DNA from: Aureococcus anophagefferens
Lineage: Eukaryota > Sar > Pelagophyceae > Pelagomonadales > Pelagomonadaceae
DNA length: 64,000 nucleotides
Direction of reading: 5' to 3'
Assembly (NCBI RefSeq): GCF_000186865.1
Contig: NW_008705571.1
Span: 1,333,373 to 1,397,372 of the forward strand
Positions within the stretch are counted from its first letter, which is position 1. Every line of letters starts with the position of its first letter. This document shows positions 28,599 to 38,907 of the stretch, piece after piece. Below the pieces are notes generated by a model. That model searched no databases, was not told where the DNA came from, and was given only the letters and a program-made list of their open reading frames with translations. The position numbers and the translations under genes are program-made.

Positions 28599-30943
28599 TT
28601 AGACGAGCTCGACGTCGTCCATGATGAGGTCCGAGGACGAGTCGACGCGGTCGCGGAGCGGGTCGTCGGCGGCGGCCGCGCGGCCCGGCGGGCCCGGCGC
28701 GGCGCCGTCGGGCGGGTCGGGCCACCGGCGCTGCCTCCGGAGGCGCGCGGGCATGACGGACTTGAAGTCCTTGACGATGTCGTTGATCGCGAGCTGGTCG
28801 CCGAGCGACGACGCGGCGACGCGCACGGGCACGTAGTCCGCCTGCCACTCGTCGGCGCCGAAGATGGCGGAGTGCGCGAGCGCCGCGACGAACATCTCGA
28901 CGCAGACGAGGAAGTTCTGGAAGGCCTTGGCCAGGCCCGCGTCCGCGAGCGGGCCGAGCTTGAAGCGGAGCGCGAGCGTGATGAGCACGCCCTGGAACCA
29001 CGTCATGAAGACGACGCCCTTGATGGACAGGAACTTGGGCCAGGGCCGGTGGGCCTCGAGGCGCGGCGACGCGTGGGTCGCGTGGAAGAACTTGAGGAGC
29101 GCGGTCAGCGCGACGGACACGGACACGTTGAGCAGGATCGTGATCCAGAGCTCGGGCTTCCGCCAGTCGACGAGCTCGCCGCCGCCGAGCGCCGTGTAGC
29201 TGAAGGCGTAGTCGAGCACGCTCAACGCGGGCTTGACGACGACGAACTGGAGCGTGCCGAGCTTGCAGTCCCGCAGGAACCGCTGCCGGCTCACGCGCGC
29301 CGCGCCAAAGACCGCGAACGGCGCGCGCGGCGCCGCGGGCAGCTCCTCCAGCGCCCGCTCCTCGCCGCCGCCGCCGCCCAGAATCGCCACGAGCAGCGCG
29401 AAGAACATGTGCACCGTGTAGGCCTCGTAGATCGACGACACGAGCAGGAACTCGCCCGCGGCGCCCGGCCACACGATCGCGAACCACGAGCAGAGCGCGT
29501 AGATGGGCACCATCCATAGAATCGCCAGCACCTTGCGCTGGGCCTCGGGCCGGTTCAGCTTCGTCGCGTGGGCGTAGACGTGGCGCAGCGTGAGGACGAC
29601 GGCGAGCAGCGCGAAGAAGCCCGCGATCCACGCGCGGAGCAGCGCCGACTGCTTCTCGAAGCGGCCGTCGGTCCGCTCCTCGTAGCTCGTCACGGACCCC
29701 TCGAGCGCGTCGACGCGCGCGTAGGACTCGGCGATGCGCGCCTCGAGGGCCGCCGCCGCGGCGTCGATGGACGCGAGCGCGGCCGCGAGCGAGTCCGCGT
29801 ACGCGCGCTCCTCCGCCGCGAGCGCGGCGAGCGCGCCTGCGCGGAACCCGCACCTTCGACCCGACGTCGATGCGCGCGCCGTCGAACGGATCGGACCAGA
29901 GGGCGCTCCGTCGAGCACTCGACGAGAGCCCACGACTCGTCCAAACATCAGCCGAATCGTCGACGCGACCGAGCTCGAGCGTTCTCGAGTTCGGCCGGGA
30001 CCCCCCGAACCAGTGGGTGGCGTCCACGCGGCGGCGCGCGGTTCGTCGTCGCGTTGACCCGCGCGGCCGCGCCCGCCGCGAGGCCGTCGGCCTCGGCCCG
30101 GGCGACGGCGGCGGCCGCGAGGAGCGCCGCGGAAGCGTTCTCCGACGCGCCGAGGCTCAGGTCCGCGGCGGCGACGGCCGCGTCGACGCGCGCCGCGGCC
30201 GCCGCGCCCGCGGCCGCGACGGCGCCGACCGCGTCGGCGCCCGCGGCGCCGAGGGCGGCGCCGAGCCGCGCGGCCGTCGCGTTCGCCGACGCCGCCAGGC
30301 CGGCCTCGGCGGCGCCGACGGCGCGCTCCGCGGCGTCGAGCACCGCGGCGGCCGCCGCGTCGTGCGCGGAGAGCGACGCCGCGACGGCGCCGCGGACGCG
30401 GCCCTCGGACGCGTTGAGCGACGCGGCGACGGCGGCCTCGCTCGCCGCGGCCGTCGCGTCGACGGCCGCGACGGCGCCGCGCACCTCCCGCTGCAGCGCC
30501 TCGTTCGTGACGACGAGCTCCCTCTCCGCGACGTAGGCGCCGAAGGCCCCGGCCGTCGCCGCCGCCGAGGCCCGCGTCGCGTTCACGGCGGCCCAGAGCG
30601 TCGCCTCCGCCGCCGCGGCGCGCGCGTCGGCCGCGGCGGCCGCGGCCGACGCGCGCCCGGCGGCCGCGGCGCGCGCGTCGCCCGCGGCCGCGTCGGCCGC
30701 GGCGCCGGCCGCGACCGCGGCCGCGAGCGCGTCGACGGTCGCCTCGAGGTCCCCGACGCGCCGCGCCGACGACCGCGCGGCCGCCGCGCCGGCGTAGCCG
30801 AGGCCCGCGACGGCGAGCAGCACGGCGACGACGGCCGCCGCGGCGCCGCAGCAGGCGCCGCGCGACCGCCGTTTCTCCTGCGGCGCGCGGCTGCTGCGGA
30901 GCAGGCCGTTCTGCCCATTCGTGTCGCTGTCCGACGAACTCAT
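28599..30943 (-). CDS. TMEM184/LAZ1 (OST-alpha, DUF300) family membrane protein with coiled-coil N-terminus
   Basis: 717 residues from exons 30943-30028 and 29836-28599 (minus strand), start MSSSDSDTNG. A short cytoplasmic N-terminus and one membrane helix (about 38-58) precede some 280 residues of Ala-rich coiled coil with many N-glycosylation-type NAT/NAS sites. The last 350 residues are the DUF300 domain with about seven helices: LRHVYAHATKLNRPEAQRKVLAILWMVPIYAL, SSIYEAYTVHMFFALLVAILGG, SVLDYAFSYTALG, FLSIKGVVFMTWFQGVLI and ADEWQADYVPVRVAA, all close to family signatures. LAZ1 and TMEM184 proteins work at vacuole/endosome membranes; OST-alpha transports organic solutes. The long extracytoplasmic coiled coil is not usual for the family. 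The last exon ends with a DPLRDRVDSSSDLIMDDVELV tail that may carry acidic sorting signals. Confidence 0.85.
29837..30031 (-). mobile_element. Introner family A in the TMEM184-like gene
   Basis: 195 bp, GC-rich and diverged; read with the gene it runs CCGCGTGGACGCC to GGTTCCGCGCAG, i.e. forward relative to transcription. Target duplication 6 of 8 (GCGCGCCG and GCGCGCTC). Intron 30027 down to 29837, GT-AG. Confidence 0.86.
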
Positions 30944-31166
30944 GGGGAGCTGCGCATCGTGCTTTGTTTGTTCTCCTCCACAACCGCTCGACACCCTCAC
31001 CAACCTCCGCCGCGACGGCTAGGGGGCGGCCTCCGGCCGCCACCTGGCTCGGCTCGCCGAGGTACCCCACGTTCGAACCCCCCTGGATAAGCGCCTCCAC
31101 AACCGCTCGCCGGGGTCGTGGCCTCGGTCGCGCCCGGACGACACGGCTTCGGAGGAGGCCTCGCGA

Positions 31167-32452
31167 TCATCTTACGTCGTCGCCCCGCCGCGGCGGCGCG
31201 AGGTTCCGGTCGGCGAAGGCGCCCGCGAGGAGCGCGACCTGGCCGAGGCCGAAGGCGTCCGGTGACCGTTCGAAGCAGACGGCGAGCGCGGCGAAGAGGC
31301 GCCGGTCCGCGTCGCCGTGGTCGACGTCGGCGACCGGCCGGCCCGCGGCCCGCGCGCGGCGCTCGCCGTCGCGCGAAAAGCCCGCCGCGAGCGCGGCGAC
31401 GTGCGCGGGGTCGGCGAGCGCGAAGCCGCGGACGCGCGCGACGGCCTCGTCGGCGACGGCGGCGAAGAGGGCCGGCGCCGCCGCGCCGGCCGTGCCGAAG
31501 GCCCAGGCCACCTTGGCGAGGTCGCCGTCGGCCATGGCGCCGACGCGCGGCGCCGCCTCGCGCGCGAGGAGCGCGAAGAGCTCCGGCGCGCGCGCCGCGG
31601 CGCCGTCCGCCGCGAAGGCGGCGGCGACGTCGGCGAGGGCCGGCGCCGCGCGCCGGCGCGCGGCCGAGGACGCCGACGAGGCGCGCGAGGACGGCGGGCT
31701 CGAGGGCGTCGCCGGCGAGCGCCGCGGCCCGCAGCTTGTCGCGCGACGCCGCCGCGAGCGCCGCGTAGACCTGTGTGGAAATCAACCACTGGTTTGGGGG
31801 GTCCCCACCAAACTTCATAACTCTTTATCTCAATCAAATCGAAGTCGATTCGGCTGATTTTTGGACGGATCGATTGCTCTCGTCGAGTTCTCGAAGCACA
31901 GCGAAAGAGTCTGGTCCAAATCGTTCGCGCACATTGAAGTCGGGTTGAAGATTTGATTTCCACACAGGCGTAGACGGGCGACGCGCCGTCGAGGCCCCAC
32001 GTCGAGAGCGCGCCCGCGGCCGCCGCGAGCTCCGCGAGCGACAGGCGCCCCGCGCGCCGCGCGGCCGCGTCCGCCGCGAGGGTCACGACGCGCGCCTCGC
32101 CGGCGCGGCACGCGCCGCGGCGCGCGCCGAGGCGCACGAGGCTCCGGAGGAGCGAGACGACGGCCGCGCCCGACGCGGGCGCCGCGGGCGCCGCGGGCGG
32201 CGCCGCGGCATCCGCGACGCCCGCCTCGGCCTCGAGGCGCGCGCCGACGTCGGCGACGAGCCCGAGGAAGCCGCGGTCGCCGCGGAGCGCCGCGCGCCGG
32301 CCGCCGGCCCAGGTCGCCGACGCGACCGCGACGACGCGGACCGCGGCCGCGAGGCGGTCGATTCCGCCGGCCTCGCCCCGCGCGAGGAGCGCCGCGTGGA
32401 GGTCCAGGACCGCCGCGGGGTCCGCGCAGGCCTCGTAGGTCGCCGGGAGCAT
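31167..32452 (-). CDS. Helical-repeat (RAP/FASTK/OPR-like) protein
   Basis: About 363 residues from exons 32452-31964 and 31770-31167. The sequence is a series of Ala/Leu-rich helical pairs of about 37 residues, for example DLAKVAWAFGTAGAAAPALFAAVADEAV, the form seen in octotricopeptide/FASTK-RAP proteins that bind organellar RNA. An organellar RNA role is inference. The start used is the first ATG (MLPATYEACADP); the frame is open further upstream, so an earlier exon may exist. One base too many is present in the CG-rich stretch near 31645-31665, where the frame moves from ...GVLGRAPAR to APALADVAAAFAADG; this may be a sequencing error or real damage. The intron is a reversed introner. Confidence 0.6.
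31771..31967 (+). mobile_element. Introner family A, best-preserved termini
   Basis: 197 bp with perfect 13-bp terminal inverted repeats (CTGTGTGGAAATC and GATTTCCACACAG) and a perfect 8-bp target duplication GCGTAGAC (31763-31770 and 31968-31975). The host gene is on the minus strand, so the element is spliced in reverse orientation (intron 31963 down to 31771, GT-AG), giving VYACVYAALA. Confidence 0.96.
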
Positions 32453-32669
32453 CGGGCCGGACGTCGGTGACGCCGTCGACCTCGATCGCTTCGCGCGCGC
32501 CTTGTACGAGTTCCGGTCGACGACGAGCGCCCGCTTGTGCACGCCTCGCCTCCGCGGTTGCGAACGGCGAGTCCTTGGACGCGAACAAGAGTTTTCACGT
32601 CGAGCGCGGCGCGCCGATCTTTTTAGAACACGCGGTCCTGACTTCGTGCGAGTCGGCCCGTGTGTGAAA

Positions 32670-32687
32670 CAGTGTGGAAACCAACCA
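32670..32687 (+). repeat. Orphan family A introner end
   Basis: CAGTGTGGAAACCAACCA matches the family A left terminus, but no element body or right end follows. Probably a remnant of a decayed or excised copy. Confidence 0.55.
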
Positions 32688-32712
32688 TAGGCGGAGGACC
32701 CCCCATAGCGTA

Positions 32713-33091
32713 AAAGTTAGATTAAGGTTAGGGTTAGATTAAGGTTAGGGCGATTTCGCCGGCGCACCCCTCCTGACACCTCTACCGCCGCGCGCGCGCG
32801 CGCCATACGTCCGGAAATTCTTAAAAAATTTTCGACTCAACTTCCTGAGAAAAGCTCAAATCCGAAGAGTTTTCGCGTGGACCTTAATCTAACCCATCTC
32901 ACAGCTATGGCTCCGGCGCCGTGAGCGCGCGCATAGACGCAGCGGTCCAACGATGTCCGATTTGGACCCGCCGATTTTTGTCAGTCGTCTCCGTCGCCCG
33001 AGCTGTCCGCCGGCAGCGAGGGGCGCGCGTTTCCGGTGCCGGAATGTTCGGTTTAATTTTGCGCCGCTTAGCTCGACCTTAATCTAACTTT
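32713..33091. mobile_element. 379-bp MITE-like element with TIRs
   Basis: Perfect 16-bp terminal inverted repeats: AAAGTTAGATTAAGGT at 32713-32728 and its complement ACCTTAATCTAACTTT at 33076-33091. The left end also contains two direct copies of GTTAGATTAAGGTTAGG (32716-32750), and a further ACCTTAATCTAAC lies at 32880-32892. The body is AT-richer than the surroundings and has no ORF. No target duplication is recognisable, so the true ends may be slightly different. Confidence 0.7.
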
Positions 33092-33170
33092 CACTCTAGA
33101 AGTATTATTTATTATTCTGAGGCGGGAGGCGTTACTCCTCCATAGAGGTGCTCCGTCGACGACGGCGTCG

Positions 33171-33719
33171 TCACTTCGTTATCACGACCCATGTTTGAGC
33201 AGCACCATACTCGTTGATGGGCAGCGTGTGGCTCCACTCCGTCCGGTCCGTGGCGTAAAAGAAGAAGTAGCGGTCCGGGGCGCCCTCCTGGAGTCGCCCG
33301 CCAAATTTGCGCTTGAAGGTCGAGGTGTCCCAACCATCCTCCCAGAGATGAGCGAGACGCTTGTTCCGCCACCACGTCTTGTTCGAGCAGAGCGCGTCCC
33401 AGGCCCCCTGCGTCTCAGCGGGCTTGTCGACGAGAGAGTAGCCGGCAGGTACTGTGAAGGGGCCCCAATGCGATTGCAGGCGCTCATCATCCAGATCTTC
33501 GTCTCCGACGGGTGCATCCTCGTCTTCTGGAGGACGGCCTCGAAGTACTCGGCGATGGAGTTGTCCTTGGCCGCGTCCGCACATGCTAGGGCATGCCTGT
33601 GGGCGATGCAATGCACGAGGAGCATGAAGGCGTTGGCCAAGTGCCGCACGAGGACCCCGCAGCCGCCCTGGTCCCCAATAAAAGAAACATCTAAAACCCC
33701 CAGCTGATATTCTCCTCAA
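33171..33719 (-). pseudogene. Relic of an hAT-like or other transposase-related gene
   Basis: Two minus-strand frames carry protein-like segments that would have to be joined by a frame change near 33460. The upstream one has LVHCIAHRHALACADAAKDN followed by YFEAVL, resembling the C-x-A-H-R-L-x-L segment of hAT-type and ZNF862-like transposases. The downstream one has TWWRNKRLAHLWEDGWDTSTFKRKFGG and YFFFYATDRTEWSHTL, then a closing TWVVI, resembling a small Tudor/chromo-like module often found in transposon proteins. No complete catalytic domain remains. Lies next to the MITE and an orphan introner end. Confidence 0.5.
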
Positions 33720-34064
33720 TGTGACGTCGCAGCCCGAGCCGCGCGTGAAGGGACGTAGTGCGACCGACCCACGGACCGCTCCTTCGGACTCCCTAGCTGG
33801 TTTAAGGAGCTGTTTTACGTGTACGTCCCGGAGGACTATCCTGGCAAGATTTTGGTTTTCACACTGGTGTGAAACTCACGAGCTGCATCGACATTGAAGC
33901 GGCCAAAACTCGAGCCTGCATCGACATTGAAGCGACCAAAACGCCATTCATGCAGCTCTCCCAACCAAAAAAAGGGGAGCCCGCCCCCGCGACGCCACAG
34001 GACACTGGCTTAGCGGCTCCCGCGCGCGCGCGCTCGCGCCGCCCCCCCGCGAACGGGCGAAGAA
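33720..34064. repeat. Intergenic stretch with a 19-bp palindrome and short direct repeats
   Basis: Around 33856-33876 is the palindrome TTTCACACTGGTGTGAAA. At about 33889-33946 a 26-bp unit (TGCATCGACATTGAAGCG, one variable base, then CCAAAAC) occurs twice. ACATTGAAGCG resembles the subterminal part of the introners, so this may be another decayed element. No gene. Confidence 0.5.
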
Positions 34065-34454
34065 TCACAGCTTCGTCTTGGGCAGCTCGGCGTGTCGCGG
34101 GTTCCAGGGCTTGCTGGCCTTGGGCGCCTTGTCGGCGGCCTTGGGCGCCTTGCCCTGGGGCGGCGCCTTGACGGGCGCGAGGTCGCGCGGCGTCTTCGGC
34201 TTCTCGTCGTCCGCCGCGCGCGCGTCCCGCTTGAGCTGGGCGAGGCGCCCCTTCTTCTCGTTGATCTGCCGTTTGTAGTCCTCGACGCGGTCGATGCGGT
34301 CCTCGGCCTTGAGGTCCTTGTTCGCGACGGCCTTGTCGACGCGGGCCATGAGGGCGTCGACCTCCTTCCGCAGCTGCTGCCGTTCGAGCTTCGGGTCGAT
34401 GTGGCCCATGCCCGCGCTGTTCCACGACGACCCGACGAGCGACGAGCCGACCAT
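34065..34454 (-). CDS. Small basic coiled-coil protein
   Basis: 129 residues, ATG at 34454. Residues about 20-80 form one charged coiled coil (ERQQLRKEVDALMARVDKAV, EDYKRQINEKKGRLAQLKRDA). The C-terminal 45 residues are Lys/Pro/Ala-rich and disordered. It resembles small cytoskeleton- or flagellum-associated proteins, but no family can be named. It is the first of four consecutive minus-strand coding regions (34.1-38.0 kb), the next stop lying only about 140 bp upstream. Confidence 0.65.
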   Translation of the reverse strand: MVGSSLVGSSWNSAGMGHIDPKLERQQLRKEVDALMARVDKAVANKDLKAEDRIDRVEDYKRQINEKKGRLAQLKRDARAADDEKPKTPRDLAPVKAPPQGKAPKAADKAPKASKPWNPRHAELPKTKL

Positions 34455-34596
34455 GGTGGAGTTCCGTCGGCGTCGGCCGCAGCGCGCGCTGCGCGGCGTC
34501 CCAACGAATGCGGAGGCTGCCCCGCCGCGGACCAGAGGTGCAACAACCGCTCTTTTACCTCCCGCGCGAACGGCGAGCTCCCGGGCGCCGACTCCC

Positions 34597-35748
34597 TTAC
34601 CCGGCGCTCGGCCGCCGGTCCTCGGGGAGGCCGAGGCCCTCGGCGCCCGGCCGCGCCCGCCGCCCGCCTGCCTCGTCGGGCCCCGGCCGCCAGCCGCCGT
34701 GGTCCGGCTTGCCGTCGCGCTTCGGGAGCGCGTACTTGACGTGGTCGAGCTTCTCGCAGTCCCGGGACGTCTCCCGGTCGTGCCAGTTCGGGTCGCCGAC
34801 GGTCCGGTTGTCGACGACCTTCTGCATGCGGTCGGCGTTTACGCCGCAGCCCGTCTTCGCCTGCCACGCCGCGTTCTCCGCGCGGAACGCCGCGACGGCC
34901 GCGTCCGTGACGCGGTAGCAGCAGCGCTTCCAGGCGAAGACCTCCTTCGCCGCGGCGTAGAAGAGCTCGTCGAGGCTGTTGCGGTACCGGGCGTTTGCCA
35001 CCGTCGCCGCGTCGAGGTACCGCGGGTGGTTCAGCGCGCCCTTCGTCGACCGCCGGTGGCAGTACGTCGCGTCGGGCAGGCCCGTCTCGGCCTGGAGCAC
35101 GAGGAGCGACGCGTCGAAGTCCTCGACGATGCCCACGAAGAGGCGCGGCTGGCGCAGGATCTGCATCATGCGCTCCTTGAGCACGCGCTCGCCGCCGAGG
35201 CACATCGCGCCGACGGTGACGTGGCCGAGCTCGTGGCGCGGCCGCGGGATGAGCGACACGTTCGCGCCGGGCACGCCGCCGCCGCAGGCGGCCTTGCGGC
35301 TCCCGGCGATGAGCTGGCTGAACTGGTGGTTGTGCCGCGCGCGCCGCGACTCCACGTACTCGCCGAACGTCACGCAGCGGTGCCACTCGCCGAACGGGCC
35401 GCTGAGCGCGGACCGCACGTAGAAGAACTGGCTCAGCAGCTTCGCCGTCGGGTCCCGCGCCATGGCCACGAAGTAGCGGCCCCGCCACTTCTTGCTGTCG
35501 CTGTCGAAGTAGTGGCCGTAGGCCTGCTTGCCCGGCCCGTGGAGCTCGACGCCGCCGTAGCGCGTCTTGATCACGCTCCGCAGCGTCGTGCCCGCGTTCT
35601 TGGCGATGTGGTAGTGCACGAGGTCGTGCCACTTCCGCTTGCCGCTGCGGTCGCGGCTCGGCCCGCGGCTGCCGAAGGCGGGGCACTCGCGGCCGCAGCG
35701 GCCCGCGAGCGCCGCGGCGACCGCGAGCGCCGCGACGGCGGCGCGCAT
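34597..35748 (-). CDS. Golgi-type carbohydrate sulfotransferase
   Basis: 383 residues, ATG at 35748 with a hydrophobic signal/anchor (MRAAVAALAVAAALAG). It transfers sulfate from PAPS to a glycan in the Golgi lumen. Seen: the 5'-phosphosulfate loop HYHIAKNAGTTLRSVI (residues about 45-60) and the 3'-phosphate motif VAMARDPTAKLLSQFFY (about 93-109), with the conserved Arg and Ser/Lys. The order and spacing fit the heparan-sulfate 2-O/6-O and Sulfotransfer_2 type families. LFVGIVEDFD near residue 200 is the usual third block. About ten Cys in the C-terminal half suggest a luminal fold. The acceptor is unknown. Single exon. Confidence 0.85.
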   Translation of the reverse strand: MRAAVAALAVAAALAGRCGRECPAFGSRGPSRDRSGKRKWHDLVHYHIAKNAGTTLRSVIKTRYGGVELHGPGKQAYGHYFDSDSKKWRGRYFVAMARDPTAKLLSQFFYVRSALSGPFGEWHRCVTFGEYVESRRARHNHQFSQLIAGSRKAACGGGVPGANVSLIPRPRHELGHVTVGAMCLGGERVLKERMMQILRQPRLFVGIVEDFDASLLVLQAETGLPDATYCHRRSTKGALNHPRYLDAATVANARYRNSLDELFYAAAKEVFAWKRCCYRVTDAAVAAFRAENAAWQAKTGCGVNADRMQKVVDNRTVGDPNWHDRETSRDCEKLDHVKYALPKRDGKPDHGGWRPGPDEAGGRRARPGAEGLGLPEDRRPSAG

Positions 35749-36029
35749 CGCTCGCGGTGGTCGTGCGCGCGAAGCGGCGCGCGAAGCGGCGCTGCGCGGC
35801 TCGTTGCGGCGCTGCGGTCGCGCGCACGGCGGATGCGCGTCACGACTCGCGCGCAACTTTTTGTCGAGGCTGTGTCGCCGGCGCCGCGAGATGGCGCCGC
35901 GACGTCGACGTCGGCAGAGAGGCAATGTAGGCCTCAATGTGACGTTGAGCACCGACGGGGTCGATCGCGTGGTCGATCGCCCGTGCTGTCCCCGGCGGGG
36001 AAGCGACGTCGCCGCCACGGCGCCCCTTT

Positions 36030-38050
36030 TTAGCCGACGCGCTCGCCCGCGGGGTCGTAGGCGGGCCCCTCGGGCCGGGGCTTGCGCTTCGGCGGGGGCC
36101 CCTTCGGGAGGCGCTCGACCCAGAGCGTGTAGGCCCAGCGCTCGCGGAGCTTCGCCGGGAGGACCTCGTGGGTGACCGTGCGGGCGAAGAAGAGGACGAG
36201 GCGCCCCGGCGCCGGGAGCAGGTCCGTGAGCGCGCCCGGCTCGCCGTCGGCCGGCGCGTGCTTCGGCCGGCGGTCGAGGTGCATGCGGAGGTGGCCGCCG
36301 TCGTCCTCGGTCCAGTCCGGGTTGAAGTAGAGGAGGCACGAGAGGAACCGGTAGTTGTAGGTCTCGTGGCTGTACCAGTCGCTGTGGGGCACGTACTTGG
36401 AGCCGTCGGGCGGGTAGACCGCGACCATGACGTTGCCCGGCACCATGAGCTCGAGCCCGCCCGCGGCGGCGTCGACGTCGTCGGCGAGGCCCGCCATGAG
36501 CTCGAAGGCTTTCTTCACGGCCGGCGGCTCGGCGCCGAACTGCGCGCGGCGCTCGTCGTCCCTGACGGGCAGGAGCGCGGACGCGCAGCCGACGTTGCAC
36601 GCGTCCTTGGACACGTGGCTGAGCACGCCCGTCCGCAGCTGCGTCGAGTAGTGGTCGTAGAGCGCCCGGGACTCCGCCGCGTCCAGGCACCCGTCGATGA
36701 CGCAGTAGCCGCGGCGGAAGAGGTCCGCGAGGGGCGACGACCCGCCGACGGGCGTCCGCAGCCGCGCCCGCGCGGACTCGGACGCGAGGGCCGGCGGGGC
36801 GACGAGCACCTTGTTCCGCTCCTGGCGCACCATGCCCCGGAAGACCTCCTTGAAGAGCAGCCCCGCCAGGTTCGACGTGATCTCCGCGAAGTTGCGCTCG
36901 AACTCGCAAAAGGGCCAGGGCCGCTCGACCGTGCAGCCCTTGAGGATGCCCGTCGCCGCGAGCGCGCGGCGGCCCGCCTCCGTCCGCGCGAAGTCCGTCG
37001 CGGGCCGGAGCTTGGCGCCGACGACGAGGGAGCTCGCCCGCTGGATGCTCTCGCTGATGTCCATGGGCGTCGGCTTCCTGCCCGGCGCGAGCACGTCCTT
37101 GGCCGCGACGGCCTGCACGAGGAGCTTCGTCTTCGAGTCCCAGCCCTTGGTCGTCATGGGCAGCAGCACCGCCCAGGCCTCGCACCACGCGCCGGACGCG
37201 ACGAGCTCCGCCTTCTTCCGCTCGAGGGGCTCGAGCGCGACCTGGGCAGCACGAGAGTGATTCAACGTCGCTTCAACGTGAGTGGTCCGCGCGCGCGCGT
37301 TACGGAAAAAACATCCACGCTTCGAGACCGTTCCGAGAGATGATCGCTCGTCCAAAAATCAGCCGAAACGAGTGGAAAATGGCCGAGATCGGAGCCTTTG
37401 AAGTTGGGAATTTCGCTCTCTTGTGCTGCCCTGAGCGCGACGGCGTCGGGGTCCTCGTGGAGCTGGAGCCGCGCGAGCCGCAGGGCCGCGCCCGCGGCGA
37501 GCGACGCGCCCCGGGGCCACGCGTCCGCGGCCCGGGCGGGGTACGCGCGCGGCGCGGCCGGCGGCGCGGGCCGGCCCCCGGCCGCGGCGGCCGGCGCCTC
37601 GCGCGCGGCGGCGCGCGGCGGCGCGGCGGCGGGCGGCGGCGCGGAGCGATCGCCGCCGCCGTCCGCGACGGCGCGGTCCAGCGCCGCGACGGCGCCGCGC
37701 GGCAGCGCCGACCGGCGGTCCTCGCCGCCGCCCGCGACGGCGCGGTCCAGCGCCGCGACCGCGCCGCGCGGCAGCGCCGCCGCGGCCGCCGCCGGGGCCG
37801 CGGGCGGCGGCGGCGGCGCCGCCGCGCTCTGGGCGGACCGCGCGCTGCGGAGCGCCTCGCGCCAGCTCTCGGCCTTGGCCTGGAACCGGGGCCGCAGCTT
37901 GCCGCCGGACTCGTAGAAGCGCTCGATGTCGCGCCGCGACCAGCGGTCCACGGCCTCGGCGGGCAGCGCGACGCCGACGTGCAGCCGCGCGAGGTCCGCC
38001 GCCAGCGCCGCCTTGCTCTCCTGCTCCCACTCGGACGTGACGCTCCGCAT
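36030..38050 (-). CDS. Prolyl-4-hydroxylase-like 2OG-Fe(II) oxygenase with disordered N-terminus
   Basis: 610 residues from exons 38050-37430 and 37241-36030. The N-terminal 207 residues are Ala/Pro/Arg-rich and contain two tandem copies of ALPRGAVAALDRAVA. The C-terminal 220 residues form the double-stranded beta-helix dioxygenase. The iron ligands are His and Asp of KYVPHSDWYSHETYNYRFL and the distal His of FFARTVTHEVLPA; the 2-oxoglutarate Arg lies in RWAYTLWV. LLYFNPDWTEDDGGHLRMH is the usual strand between them. The pattern is closest to PHD/EGLN-type and P4H enzymes that hydroxylate protein prolines. The substrate is unknown. A reversed family B introner joins the two parts, close to their domain boundary. 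Confidence 0.82.
37242..37433 (+). mobile_element. Introner family B, reversed relative to gene (copy 4)
   Basis: 192 bp, perfect target duplication AGCGCGAC (37234-37241 and 37434-37441); ends CTGGGCAGC and GCTGCCCTG on the plus strand. For the minus-strand gene the intron is 37429 down to 37242, GC-AG, in frame (AVALR/VALEPLE). Confidence 0.92.
37660..37790 (-). repeat. Tandem coding repeat in the oxygenase N-terminus
   Basis: A unit of about 75 bp is present twice and encodes ALPRGAVAALDRAVA plus a Gly/Asp/Arg linker. Composition is very GC-rich, so length variation by slippage is likely. Confidence 0.7.
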
Positions 38051-38244
38051 GGCGCGGCTGCGTCCCGTCCGAGTGGCCTATATTGTGCGAGCTTCGACGC
38101 CGGGCTGCTGGTGCCATCACGGTCCTGAAGTCCTTGAGGACTGAGGTCGGTGGAGCCGCGAGATTGCCACAAACCCTCCCAGCGCCTCGCTGCCACAAGC
38201 TCCGCGTGTCCGCAGCCTCCGCGTCGAGACGCCACCCAGACACC

Positions 38245-38907
38245 ATGTTCGCGCGCCTCGTCGTCGCCCTCGCCGCCGTCGCGCCGCTCGCGTCGTCGAC
38301 GGACGAGGCCGGCAAGGCCTGGCTCGCGGAGAAGGCGACGGAGGCCGGCGTCATCTCGCTGCCCAGCGGCCTCATGTACAAGGTCCTGCGCGAGGGCGAC
38401 GGCGACGCGCACCCGCTGCCCGGCACGTCCTGCAGCTGCCACTACGCGGGCACGCTCATCGACGGCACGACGTTCGACAGCTCCTACGACCGCGGGAGCC
38501 CGACGTCGTTCGCGCCGAACCAGGTCATCGCGGGCTGGACCGAGGCGATGCAGCTCATGGTGAAGGGCGACAAGTGGGAGATGTACATCCCGTCGGAGCT
38601 CGGCTACGGCGACCGCGGGAGCCCGCCGAAGATCCCCGGCGGCGCGCCGCTCGTCTTCACGATGGAGATTCTGGAGATCAACGGCGCGACGACGCCCGCG
38701 GCGCGCTGCGACCCGGCGACGAAGAAGGGCTGCGACGCCCGCGAGCTCGAATACGTCGCCAAGCAGGCCGCCAAGGACGCGCCCGCGCGCGCCAAGGAGC
38801 TCGCGCGCCTCGCGGGCATGAAGACCGGCGGCACGAAGCCCGAGCTCGCCGCCTGGCTCGGCAAGCGCAAGGCGATCCTCCAGAAGATGGTCGACGGCGA
38901 GCTCTAG
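38245..38907 (+). CDS. Secreted or luminal FKBP-type peptidyl-prolyl isomerase
   Basis: 220 residues, ATG at 38245, signal peptide MFARLVVALAAVAPLASS. It catalyses proline cis-trans isomerisation in the secretory pathway or a plastid compartment. The FKBP domain (about 38-140) is complete: GLMYKVLREGDG, SCHYAGTLIDGTTFDSSYDRG (the Tyr and Asp-Ser-Ser active-site pattern), QVIAGWTEAMQLMVKGDKWEM (binding-site V-I and W) and PSELGYGDRG before PGGAPLVFTMEIL. The 65-residue C-terminal extension is Lys/Ala-rich with TKPELAAWLGKRKAIL, which resembles a SAP-like helix pair. Single exon. Its start is about 195 bp from the divergent oxygenase start. Confidence 0.92.
   Translation: MFARLVVALAAVAPLASSTDEAGKAWLAEKATEAGVISLPSGLMYKVLREGDGDAHPLPGTSCSCHYAGTLIDGTTFDSSYDRGSPTSFAPNQVIAGWTEAMQLMVKGDKWEMYIPSELGYGDRGSPPKIPGGAPLVFTMEILEINGATTPAARCDPATKKGCDARELEYVAKQAAKDAPARAKELARLAGMKTGGTKPELAAWLGKRKAILQKMVDGEL

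Noticed and set aside
32716..32750. Telomeric array (TTAGGG)
   Set aside because: Only two TTAGGG units occur, within a longer non-telomeric repeat that is also the end of an inverted-repeat element. Not a telomere or chromosome end.
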